The notes under the pieces: model-generated | What the model was told of the DNA's origin: nothing | Database searches by the model: none | What the model saw: the letters and a program-made list of their open reading frames with translations, nothing else | Part shown: positions 20,848 to 30,898 of the stretch, piece by piece | How positions within the stretch are numbered: the stretch's first letter is position 1 | How the letters are laid out: every line of letters begins with the position of its first letter | Origin: Endothia cerciana | Taxonomy: Eukaryota > Ascomycota > Sordariomycetes > Diaporthales > Cryphonectriaceae | Direction of reading: 5' to 3' | DNA: 64,000 nucleotides | NCBI GenBank assembly: GCA_026119935.1 | Contig: JALRMH010000001.1 | Location: 2,108,001 to 2,172,000 of the forward strand | Made by a program: the position numbers and the translations under genes

Positions 20848-22485
20848 GTGACAAACATAGCAACCGCCGACATGGACGAGGAGAAAGGCCAATTCAGCAC
20901 AAACACATCCCCCCTTCACGAGCCGTCGTTCAGGCATAGCTTCAGGATGCACTCGCCCGTGTCATCCTCGTCACCGCGGTCTTCGGTGGGGACGTGGTCA
21001 CCAGCCACCCCAAACTTCTCTCACAAGTTCAGAAACCGCGTCCCAACACAAATGAGACGGGGCATACCCATATATTTGGCCTGTGTCTTTCTCATCTTAC
21101 TCGTACTCAACGCCGACCTCCTCACGGTGGCAGTACCAAAGGGGGGCAGCCCGGTTTTCAAGCGAGGGGGGGTCCAAAAGAAAACCGGCCTCGCATCAGC
21201 ACCAGGGGTGCCGATGGCACAGGGCTTCCCAAAGAAAGTGTGGCAAACGTGGAAGATCGATCCCCTGCAGTTTGAGGAGCGAGACAGCACGACTGCGAGG
21301 ACATGGGTCCAGAGGAACCCGGACTTCCGGTACGAGGTCCTCACAGACACCAACGATATGGGATATGTGGAGCTGCACTTCGGCCCAGGTGGCATAAACC
21401 GCCCCGATATTGTCGAGATGTACAGGAGCATCACCGCAACGATCATCAAGGCGGATCTTCTGCGGTATATGGTCATGTACGCTGAGGGCGGTGTGTACGC
21501 AGACATCGATGTCGAGGCACTAAAGCCCGTCTCCCGATTCATTCCGGACCATCGGTATGACGAGAGTGACATCGATATGGTGATTGGCGTGGAGATTGAC
21601 CAGCCGGGATTCCGGGATCACCCCATACTGGGAAAGAAGTCCCAGTCATTCTGCCAGTGGACATTCATGGCACGTCCGAGGCTACCAGTGATGCTGCGGC
21701 TGATCGAAAACATTATTAGCTGGCTGGACGGTCTCGCAAAAGAGCAGAATGTTCCTATCTCAGAAGTCGTGTTGGATTTCGACCAGGTTATCTCGGGCAC
21801 CGGGCCCTCTGCCTTTACTGAGGCGATCATCGAACAGATGAACCTCGACCGCCCTAAGGGCACTGCCGAGATCACGTGGGATCGGTTCCACGAGCTCGAT
21901 GAGTCGAAGGTCGTGTCGCGGGTCCTGGTCCTCGACGTCGAGGCCTTCGCAGCCGGACAGGGCCATAGTGATAGCGGTAACCACAACGCCCGGGGCGCCC
22001 TGGTCAAGCACCACTACCACGCTAGCAACTGGCCGAGTCGCCACCCACGGTTCAACCACCCAGCATATGGCTCAGTGGAGCAGTGTAACTGGGACCCAGA
22101 CTGCGTGGCGAAGTGGGATGCGGACACGGCCGCCTTCGCACTTCTAGACGAGGATGAGCAGAGAAACCTGATTGAGTCCATCCAGCGAGAGAAACAGGAA
22201 TTGCTGGAGAGACAAGAAGCTTTCCTCAAGGCATTGGCGCAGCAACAAGGGCAGCAATCCCTCCTTCTCGAGCAACCGGCGGTGGCGCAAGAGCCACAGG
22301 CCCCCATCGCCGAAGTTGAGAGGCACCCCGAAGTCGGGAGACGTCCCAAAGTCGAGGGTCGTCCCGAAGTCGAGAGAGAAAGGGGAGTCGAGAGGTACCC
22401 CGAGGTCGAGAAGTCCGAAGGCGAGACGCCCGAGGTAGATGCGGAAAGTCAGCCAGAGAGCCGGGCGGAGGAACAACCTAAATGA
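20848..22485 (+). CDS. DXD-type glycosyltransferase, OCH1/initiation-specific alpha-1,6-mannosyltransferase family
   Basis: Intronless, 545 residues from 20848 (the second ATG at 20872, MDEEKGQ, is equally good). A type II membrane protein: Ser-rich cytosolic tail, one membrane helix at about 73-97, then a luminal domain. The glycosyltransferase sugar-binding region has PKKVWQTWK near 128, an RYEVLTDTND block, KADLLRYMVMYAEGGVYADIDVEAL with DXD as Asp219-Ile-Asp221, and a downstream HHYHASNW element. It would act in the Golgi on N-glycan or glycolipid mannosylation. After the catalytic domain comes a Gln/Glu coiled segment and a charged imperfect repeat built on PEVE/R units (residues about 490-545), unusual for the family. 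Confidence 0.9.
   Translation: MTNIATADMDEEKGQFSTNTSPLHEPSFRHSFRMHSPVSSSSPRSSVGTWSPATPNFSHKFRNRVPTQMRRGIPIYLACVFLILLVLNADLLTVAVPKGGSPVFKRGGVQKKTGLASAPGVPMAQGFPKKVWQTWKIDPLQFEERDSTTARTWVQRNPDFRYEVLTDTNDMGYVELHFGPGGINRPDIVEMYRSITATIIKADLLRYMVMYAEGGVYADIDVEALKPVSRFIPDHRYDESDIDMVIGVEIDQPGFRDHPILGKKSQSFCQWTFMARPRLPVMLRLIENIISWLDGLAKEQNVPISEVVLDFDQVISGTGPSAFTEAIIEQMNLDRPKGTAEITWDRFHELDESKVVSRVLVLDVEAFAAGQGHSDSGNHNARGALVKHHYHASNWPSRHPRFNHPAYGSVEQCNWDPDCVAKWDADTAAFALLDEDEQRNLIESIQREKQELLERQEAFLKALAQQQGQQSLLLEQPAVAQEPQAPIAEVERHPEVGRRPKVEGRPEVERERGVERYPEVEKSEGETPEVDAESQPESRAEEQPK
22320..22440 (+). repeat. Imperfect charged repeat in glycosyltransferase tail
   Basis: The DNA repeats a motif close to CCCGAAGTCGAGAGA about six times with substitutions, encoding Pro-(Glu/Lys)-Val-(Glu/Gly)-(Arg/Lys) units at the extreme C-terminus. 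Confidence 0.75.
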
Positions 22486-23519
22486 TAGTCATGCCCTTTC
22501 TTTCTTTTTTTTGTCGCCAATTGCATGGAATATCTTGGGTCATTCCGGTTGGGGGTGTACGGCGTTCCAGAGACGGTTGATACAAAGACCTAACTTGTTG
22601 TCGTCCGCGACGATGACAAGAAAAAAGCATGTCGATGAACGAGAGGTGGCATATTATCCATGGGATGTCGTTGATCCAAGATTCTCGGATCCTGATCCTA
22701 CGTAGCTCGCGTATCCGGATCCCGGACCCAACAGCATAAAACGGCGATCCACAGCGTTGGAATTACCTATATTCCGAGGCGATCTGAAGATGCTAATGCT
22801 GGGGTGGCACGGTTGACGCTGTATGTTGAATGGGTGGCGTGCCTCGACAAGGGCGGGCATCTAGAGGATTGTGGCACAGCAGCCAACGCGTGCCTAATCC
22901 TGAACACAACTGCCCGCGATCAAGCATTTGAACTGTGCTGAGAATCTGCATCGAAGGGCCGCGAGGCCAGCAGGGCGGGAAGAGCATTGGATCTGCATCG
23001 AGGAGCGAGATGAGTATCATGATGTCGTGGCTGTCTGCGAGTCGGCGTTGGGAGGCACGGGTGGAAGTCGATGGCACCCAATCTATACAGAACACATATA
23101 TGATATACCCTTCGCGAATAGAAACTTTATTGGATACCAGACGCAATGAAGTTGGTATGTGTTTTTTAGGTCAGGTTTCTAAGATGTTCGATGAAGCAAA
23201 AGGAGCTAACGCAGAAAGAAGATACTGTGGTAACTAGTTGACCTGAGCACTGATGTAAGCACGCATTTCAAGGCCATGCCAGGGTTAGGGTTCATAACGA
23301 CATCCCACCACCCCTAAGAGGACCGTCCTTGGTCATTGCCAGGCAAAAGGGGTCTTGTTCTTTTTTCCTTTCTTTTTCTGTCTTCTTCCTTTTCTTCTGT
23401 CCTGGCTGGGTACTTCTTCGCACATTGATCCAGCATTGGATATTGTGACATCTGAATTACGGTGATCTATCGTCTCAGCCTGCTTCGTACGCTCACGAAG
23501 CAGGGCACTGTCTCAGCAT
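22486..23519. other. Intergenic region between convergent genes
   Basis: No supported gene. Includes the telomere-like string AGGGTTAGGGTTCA at 23281-23294 and T/C-rich patches at 22497-22512 and 23360-23400. Confidence 0.6.
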
Positions 23520-25379
23520 CTAGCCTTGCTTCTCGAACAGATCCGGCTCAAACTTGCCTCCCTTGGCCAGGTGCAGCGACATAGATCGAGACCAGTACAT
23601 AGAGGGGGGAGATGGAGGCAGGCTCTTCGGAAGGAGTTCCTTCTGAAGTTCCTTTCGATCTTCAGTGGTGCCTGGATGCCCGCCAAGCCGACTGCCCGCG
23701 CCCTCAGCACCGCCGAGCCCACCTTTACCTCCCGCTATCAGCGCAGCCTCACCCAGCAAGACAAGTGCCTGCGCAACATCATGATCCATCGGATCATTTT
23801 GGCCATCCATAAATGCCATGTGTGATTCATCATGGTTCCAGGATTCCTGCAGGTCCGCCTCCGTGGTGGGCGGCTCGGGTTTATGTTCTGGCCCGCCATC
23901 TGCGCATAGCTCAAGCATGCCATCGGTAAGATATCCTCCTTCCAGATCATCGATGTCAATAGCGTCTGTCTCGTCGACAACATTTTCTCTCAGTATCTGC
24001 ACCGCGCCATCCCAGAGTCCCCTTGCCCATTCCTTCAATGACTCGACCTCCTCGTCGCTCACCTTGGCCGAGCGCACGCACACAAGCTCATGCAGCTGCC
24101 AGTCCCAGATCTGACAGTACTTGCCACAGTACCGGGCACTCAAGCACCGCAAACATACTAGGTACCTCTTTGGCTCCTGTCCACAGTTCGCACACTTGGT
24201 TATGTCCTTGAGGTGCGGGAGGTTGTCGTGCATTCGTTGCGCGATCGAGCTAGAGGTTTGTTGTCTATCGGTCGACTTCGTAGATGAGGGTGAGCACGAA
24301 CGTGCGGAGAAGTATTCCAGTGAGACATCAGAGGCAGTGCCGTCATATCTGTCTTTGTCGATGCCAACAGAGACTGGGGTTGCGCCTGCCACGGCATCAT
24401 CACGGCTGCTGTTGGTGAGAACATCGTTGGTGTAATGGGGCTGAACGGGATAGAGTTGTCCCAGAGGTTGTGTTGCATTCCGAATCTTCGAAAAGCTCGA
24501 TGGTGACAAGGTGATGTTAGTTTGCTGCCCTGTTTGCGATTGTATGGTAGTGGATGTCTGCTTGATCGACGAAGATCCAGCAATGCGAGAACAAGGGCGC
24601 CAATATGCCAGCGGAGGGGGGATGTCGTCCGATTTATCAGCCCTGCCTTCCATCTCCCTGTCTAAGCTGACTATCCTCTTCGGCTTGGTGGCGGCGTTGT
24701 CCTGAGCGCCCATAGACATAACCGTGTGTTGAGCATTGGAGGCACCTTGAGCTGATCGCTTCCCAACCTGAGACTCCGGCGGAGCCTCCCAGGCGGGAGG
24801 AACAAAAGCCTTGTGGATCTGAGCCTGTGCAGAGGTGATCGCAGCAACGATACGGCTTCCTGGAAACGTGGGTATAGTCCCAGGGGGCACTATAGGCTTG
24901 GTGGGAGGCAACGTTTCTGTGGAGGAGGCGTCGTTCTTGTCCAGAGGGCGGTTTGGGTTAGGCATATCGAGTTGGGTCGGGTGCTTCGTGCGGATCGTCT
25001 TGTCCTCCAGGTTTCGTTTATCAATCCCACGCCTCGATTCATTATCCATCTCATGGTTTTCGTTAAAGTCACTGTCAGCCTTTGTACCCTCAAATCTGAC
25101 ACGCACAGTTGCTGGCTCTCCACCAAGGCGCCCTTCGCTCCACGAGATGGTAGTCTTTGCGGTTTCACCGGTGGTGCGCTTTGTTTGTTCTTTCGTCTCG
25201 CTGTGCGCTTTGGATGCCTTGACTTGACCGGTTCTCCTAAGGGACGCGTTTCCCAACGCGTCTGTTTCTGGTGCCCGATTGTTGGACGCCCTACGTTTCT
25301 TTGTGACTTCTCCTTCAGGTGCCTGGCAAGACAGCCTTCGGCTCCTCCTCGCGTTTCTGGTTGTGGAACGCGTGTCCAT
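23520..25379 (-). CDS. MYND-type zinc-finger protein
   Basis: Single-exon frame of 619 residues. The first 390 residues are polar and low in complexity, with basic patches near the start (RRSRRLS, TKKRRA) that may serve nuclear import. A MYND finger occupies residues 396-434: paired CANC, CLRC, YCGKYC and the terminal HELVC provide the Cys/His ligands for two zinc ions. MYND fingers bind proline-rich partners and usually act in transcriptional co-regulation. The C-terminal part is acidic. There is no SET domain, so it is not a SMYD methyltransferase. Specific role unknown. Confidence 0.9.
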   Translation of the reverse strand: MDTRSTTRNARRSRRLSCQAPEGEVTKKRRASNNRAPETDALGNASLRRTGQVKASKAHSETKEQTKRTTGETAKTTISWSEGRLGGEPATVRVRFEGTKADSDFNENHEMDNESRRGIDKRNLEDKTIRTKHPTQLDMPNPNRPLDKNDASSTETLPPTKPIVPPGTIPTFPGSRIVAAITSAQAQIHKAFVPPAWEAPPESQVGKRSAQGASNAQHTVMSMGAQDNAATKPKRIVSLDREMEGRADKSDDIPPPLAYWRPCSRIAGSSSIKQTSTTIQSQTGQQTNITLSPSSFSKIRNATQPLGQLYPVQPHYTNDVLTNSSRDDAVAGATPVSVGIDKDRYDGTASDVSLEYFSARSCSPSSTKSTDRQQTSSSIAQRMHDNLPHLKDITKCANCGQEPKRYLVCLRCLSARYCGKYCQIWDWQLHELVCVRSAKVSDEEVESLKEWARGLWDGAVQILRENVVDETDAIDIDDLEGGYLTDGMLELCADGGPEHKPEPPTTEADLQESWNHDESHMAFMDGQNDPMDHDVAQALVLLGEAALIAGGKGGLGGAEGAGSRLGGHPGTTEDRKELQKELLPKSLPPSPPSMYWSRSMSLHLAKGGKFEPDLFEKQG

Positions 25380-25830
25380 TGTTTCGTTCGTGCTTTACAT
25401 AGATGTGGATGGTCGAAAGATGGCGAGTAATGCAGCCAAAACAAAAGAGCTGGAGACGCGATGAGAATTGGGGGTAAGCTACTGTAGGGGGGGGGGGGGG
25501 TGGCAGGTAGGTAGGTAGATGCGAGAAACAGAGATGTTGAATGCGTTTATGACGGATGGGGTCTCGTTTGGGCACGGGGAGTTGGTGGCTTTGTGGGCAT
25601 GATACGAAAGCATCAGGATTCCCGAAAGGCAACGAAATTCCTGTGAATATGCACCTTGAGTCTGAGCATTGCTTGTCTGAATAAGACCTGGGAGCGCCAC
25701 TGTGCATGGTTGCACGCTATTATCTCTCTCTGGACCCCACAAAGTCGAAGTCACATATTTGCATATTGTCTCATTCGTCGCTCTTTATTCAAGTGTAATT
25801 CACCAGCTTCTCTTTCAATTCATTATCTTA
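25380..25830. other. Intergenic region and promoter of the MYND gene
   Basis: Contains a 14-base G run at 25487-25500 about 110 bases upstream of the MYND start. No coding frame is supported. Confidence 0.6.
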
Positions 25831-28114
25831 TCACTCACTATGGGTACCGCTGAGAATGATGGCAGCAGCCTTTTGAGCCACAGAGTATAGGTATGGCATA
25901 GGGTGCGACGTTAGTTCGATCGGGAGAATGCCAGCGTCGACCACGCGAAGGCCGGTCGTCCCGTACACCCTTTAAGTCACCAAGAAATTGTCAGCTTTCG
26001 GCGCCTTAGGGTCAAAACTCACCGCGTCAGCGGCATTGGGCACGTATGGGCTTGGCACTTACCGCAGCTCAGGATCGACCACACCTCCCAGCTCCCTGGG
26101 CAACATTGTGGTGCTGCCAATCCAGTGGCTCGCCCCATAGCTGGTGAAATTTGTACCAGGCCAGATACTCCGCATCCGTGCTGTTGGGTCCCAGCGCCGA
26201 GTCGTAGTAGGCGTCCGCGACAATTGCACCCCACGGCTCGGAGGAGAACAGCGCACCAGCGCACCAGCGCTCCTGCTGACGGCGACCGCAACCTGGCCGT
26301 CGAACTCGTCTGTGAGGAATCTCGGAACGATAATCTGGTGTACGAAGGGATCGGAAGAGTTGATGTGGACATGGCCGCGGGACAAGGGTATTAGCGGCCA
26401 GAAGATAGCCTCGAGAAGCGTCGGATAGGACTCGCCGATGAACTCAGCAACGGGGACCACGCTAGGTGTCAGCGGTGCATGAGAACGCGAGGGAACTACC
26501 AGTCCATTATAATGGTGTTTGACAATCAGATTGATCGTGGCGTTGAGGATTGCCATGGCGCCTTGGATGTTGACAGCGCCTCCCGCAGACACCAGGGCTT
26601 CGGCACGAGACTCCAAGCTCCCAGGTAATGTGAGCTGATCATAATAGAATTTCGAATCTGTCCGATGCAGTATTCAGCAAGTCATCCACGCAGCGTTGTG
26701 GTGGCAGTCGTGCACACAGGGACCTTACCGTTTCGCCAGATCTGCTCGATATTGACCAGGCTTAAACTAGGCGCGAAGATGTTTACATCGTCAACGATGC
26801 CCGTATCGTTTTGATACTCTTCAGCAACGAGGGCAGCCGCCCCTGTCCAGGCTGGTCCACGAGATTGCAACCAACTCCTGGTAGATCAACGAGTGGGTGG
26901 ACGCCTGCTGCCTGTAAGATACTTGTGTTCCCAACCCCTGATCTCTCCAGAATAGAGGCACTCGCAAGAGAGCCGGCGGATATGATGATATCCTTGGCCG
27001 CAAGAACCCTGTGTAGACCTGGTTGACTCCCTGGAACATCGCTCCCAGGCTTGATTCCAAATACAACACCGGTTGCTGTCATATTAGTATTGAAGATGAT
27101 TCTGTCGACTTTATGATTCGCCAAGATGGTCAGTATCTCTCGTTGCTGATCTGGCGCCCAAAGAAGAGCATCTGCCGCGGACGACCGCAGATTCTCGCCA
27201 GCCACTTTCTCATACCATATTGTCCAGGACGTGGATGCTGAGACAGTATAGTCGACTGAGCGATTTGACAGGTCATTGCTGATCACGAGACCTGGGAATA
27301 TCTGAGTGAGGGTTTCCTTGTATAGTGCGATGGCTTCTGGGATTCGCATGGGAATCTGTCAACGCGTCGGACGTTAGTCACGAGGGACTCGATTCTCGTG
27401 AGATTGGTAGTCAATGTGTGGTCGAGAACTTGCTGGGAATGAAATGTTCACAGCGCCGTTGGGGCCATGCACATATGGATCCAGACCGGCGCCTTCCTCT
27501 CTCTGTAGTTCATCGGGAGGGATGTTTCTCTCAATCGCAGTTATGAACTGGCCGACGTGATCAGTCTGGAATCCACGCATGTCAGATCGCAGATGAGCAG
27601 CTTACAGGTTCAATACTCTCCCAATTTAACCCCGGAATTCCCAATGCTTCTAGTTTGTCAACCTCCACGGACGTGGGTCTGTCCCAGAGCATGCCGTTGA
27701 CTAGGAAGTCTTTATCAGCATCACAACTCCTCGTCCAGCTTATTGTGAGCGAGATGTCATCGGCGTGCTCGATGTGCTTCCGCCAATGCAAGCACCAGAG
27801 TCTACAAGCGTGGACTGCACAGTCCCGTTCTCATCGTAGGCGGGGTACAACCAGTCGCAGTAAGGATCATGTAGCACCCGGTCTTTGGCGACGGTTACCT
27901 CAATATGCCACCGCGGGTCGGGCCCCGCCTCAATAATGAGCGTCGAGTACCCATTTTTGCTTAGTCTGTTAGTAACAGTAATGCCGCTGAGGCCTGCGCC
28001 GATGATCACATAGTCGAAGCTCTGGTTCACTGCCACTGTCGTATTGTTCGTGACGAGGGTGGCACGTGCAAGTCCGACGAAAGTAACAGTGGTGAGCCAC
28101 GATCGACGCTGCAT
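25831..28114 (-). pseudogene. GMC oxidoreductase (FAD-dependent alcohol/sugar oxidase type), frame-disrupted
   Basis: Six exons: 28114-27769, 27700-27606, 27547-27434, 27355-26729, 26657-26063 and 25969-25831. A hydrophobic leader is followed by the FAD-binding DYVIIGAGLSG...IIEAG fold, ACIGGSTS, NGMLWDRPT, and the C-terminal block LRVVDAGILPIELTSHP with the conserved His. Members are secreted flavoenzymes that oxidise alcohols or sugars and make H2O2. Three lesions are visible. One base is missing in the NLVDQPG region (about 26855-26862). An 8-bp tandem duplication (GTGCGCTG) and one extra T (about 26150) throw the stretch between about 26253 and 26150 out of frame. Intron 1 has a weak GC donor, and intron 3 (27356-27433) a good GC donor, GCAAGT. 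Exon phases otherwise fit, so decay looks recent. Sequencing error cannot explain the 8-bp duplication easily. Confidence 0.85.
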
Positions 28115-28912
28115 CTTGATATGTCTTACGCAGAAGCTGGAGTGAAAGAATCCAACTCATGAACAAGCCGCGGCAACAACTTCTAATGAGCTCTGGACCC
28201 GAGTGGGGAACCTGTCCAAAGACCTTGTGCTGACCGCTGCGGTTGACGCCGAGGTAGACATGGATGCAGCCACTACAAGAACGGCTCCCCGGCTGCATGC
28301 AAGTGGTGTGTGGTGTGTTGTGTAACTCCCCTTGTCCGACTCAGTGGTGCGCGGAATAATCCTGCATGCGAGCATTCGATAATAAGACCTATTCCCAGCC
28401 CGACATTTCTCGACAGCAATAACGGAGGTCGAGAGCAGGTCTATCAAAAGTTCGAGTGGACGAGTATAGTTTGTGCGCTGGGCGAGCTATTCTCAACTCG
28501 CCTCTAAGGGAGAATGGAATCTGGCGCTTCACGGATCCAGGGCCATTTGGTGGCATAATTGATCTTGGTCATCGGCTTGGCCCCAATTAACGGTTTGGGT
28601 CCCGTGGCTGGGTAGCCGGGGAACCAGAGCTTGAGTTACGTCGTTTGGAACTCCCTTATTGACTTGTAAGATGTAATTGACCCCTATCGAGCCGCAGCGC
28701 CTATGCCGAAGCCCGAACTTGGTGGATGTCTCTACCTGTATCTTAAAGACATGGGAGCAGTCGCCAACTTTTGATTCCGGCTTACAAGGCGTCAATCGGT
28801 CTCTAGGCAAGGCCAGTCTTACTAATGATGAAAACAGCCAGCATGTCTCCCGAAAAGAAGACGTTATATCTAGAAACCGGGGAAAGGTCCAAAGGTCATA
28901 TGTTTTGACTGA
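28115..28912. other. Spacer between the two minus-strand pseudogenes
   Basis: About 800 bases with no supported gene. It would be the promoter of the GMC gene and the 3' side of the esterase. Confidence 0.6.
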
Positions 28913-30898
28913 TTACTCGGTCAAGTTTGCTTGGAAAGCAAGGTGCAACAAACTGACCAACTTCACATGATGGCATTCTGCCGTTCGCGCACTTTGATTA
29001 TGGTTTTCATGCCCCTTTCTCCGCTCGAGTACCGAGTCTGAAGTGTACATGTTTCTTGTATCAAGCGGTCGTCGCCCAATGCTCAGGTTGCCTCCGTTGG
29101 GGTTTCCCGTCTTGATGAAGTTGACCCAGTAACCGTTCATCTGAGACGCGATCACATAGTCCTCTGCAGTCCAAGGAAAATCGGTGTCGTAGAGATTGTT
29201 CAGAACGTAGTTAACTTCCACAAGAGGAATTAGCATCTTTTCCAGAATGTAAATTGGAAGTACCCTGAAAAAGGTATCGTCTTGGCTTACTCTCGCTCTC
29301 ATGATACGCGCCCTGGTCCTGTCCCGGCGGCGCGTGATCCCAAAAGTAGTTGTACACGGGGCTTGAGGCGCCATTGAATCCACAGCTGTGACCAAAAGTA
29401 CGTACCGACCTTTGAACGGTCTGTCCACTGGGAGTTGTAGGCACCGCTCGCTTGTGTAGAGGTATTGGCAGGGTAAGCGGCCAGGAACTTCTCTAGCCAT
29501 TCACCAGAGAAGGTCTCATTCATGTCCGCGAGGTATTCTGCTACGGTGATGTTCAGCCCGTATGTTGCGCCGCTTTCATCCTTGGTGTTCTGTTCCAAGT
29601 TCTCTACATTAGTGAAGCTCTATCTTTGGGGCATTGATTCGCCCTATACGAGGACGGGGCCTACTGCGACAATCAAACCCGCTCGTTGCAGTAACACAAA
29701 GCGCTGAAATAAGGGAAACCACTCACGCCTGTTAGGATGGGCACATCGTTGGATGGGCCTTTGAGGAGCTGATTGTAGTACGTTTCGTTCAGGGCGTAAT
29801 AATCAAGAGTCGCGCCAAAGGAGGGCCCGGACATGAACTGAGTAACAAGATCGTCCATAGGTAAGGCGCACGCCTCGGCAATAGTGCTGACATTGAGGGT
29901 GGCGAGGAAGTCAACCCCAGTCTCAAGAACTACGCTCTGGTTTGAATAGCTCTCGGCAAGGGATGAGCACAGGGGATCGTGCGGGTCGCGCACGCCGGAT
30001 TCGATGATAGCTCCCACGATCGGGCCCTGGGTCAAGGGGCTGTTGACGATATGATAAGTTGCCGCTGAGCCGGCAGACTGGCCCATCACGGTGACATGCT
30101 CTGGATCACCTCCAAAAGCTGCGATGTTGCGTTTCTGATGTATGAAATCAGCCATACATCGTCCAATGTTGTGTCCGCAGGAGCGTGATACTCACAATCC
30201 ACTTCAAAGCGGCTTGTTGGTCCAACATGCCCCAGTTGCCCGAGCTGTTGACACCAACCGTGGCGTAGCGCTCCTCGTTGAGCTCTGGGTGAGCCAACCA
30301 ACCGAAGGCGCCAGTACGGTAGTTGTAGTTAACAAAGACGATCCCCTTGTCGGCCATGCCACCTCCGTCGAACAGCGCATCAGCTGCCGTGGACTCGGCC
30401 GGATAGCTCCACATCACGACAGGCAACTTTGCGTCGGAAGAGTTGGCTGCACTCCAAATGTTGAGATTGAGACAGTCCTCGTCAATTGTATACCCATCTC
30501 CACCACTAGTGGCCGAAGGACATACGGGACCCCATGACGAGGCGTAGTACGTTGAGTTCCAGGACTCAGCGGGCTGGGGTGGCTTGAAACGATTCTATTG
30601 CCGTCCCTACCAGAACCAAATGCACATACATATACAAACGTGACGAGTGTAACAAGCAAGCCTTGCCGAAAGGACAGGACCATGGCTAACCTCGTATGCA
30701 GTTGTGGCAGCAAAGGGAATGCCCTTCCAGACAGCAATATCCTTCCAGTTGGTCAAGCCGCCGGTAGGCGTGCTGTTGAACTGCGGGTAGCCATATACAG
30801 GACCGGTCTCGGGTCTGAATGACTTGATTGTATAAGGCTGCATTGGCCAGGACAGGCAGTCCGAGTAGCACACTTGCTTGACCTCGCGAGAAAACCAT
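28913..30898 (-). pseudogene. Type-B carboxylesterase (secreted), frame-disrupted
   Basis: Five exons: 30898-30691, 30594-30196, 30134-29727, 29601-29291 and 29214-28913 (exact 3' end unsure). The N-terminus MVFSRGQASVLLGLPVLANA is a good signal peptide. Family landmarks are WKGIPFA, DEDCLNLNIW, NYNYRTGAFGWL, FGGDPEHVTVMGQSAGS with the nucleophile Ser in a GQSAG elbow, and YNYFWDHAPPGQ with the catalytic His. It would hydrolyse esters outside the cell. Two one-base surpluses break it: one between the signal peptide and the ETGPVYGYP segment (about 30810-30822), and one between FWSQLW and SPVYNYF (about 29370-29385). The C-terminal 50 residues do not look like the family. Same strand as, and next to, the broken GMC gene. 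Confidence 0.8.

Noticed and set aside
29370..29405. Possible extra intron (GTACGT donor near 29403) in the carboxylesterase
   Set aside because: It would have to be only about 20-44 nt long and would delete a well-conserved FWSQLW segment. A one-base frame lesion explains the data better.
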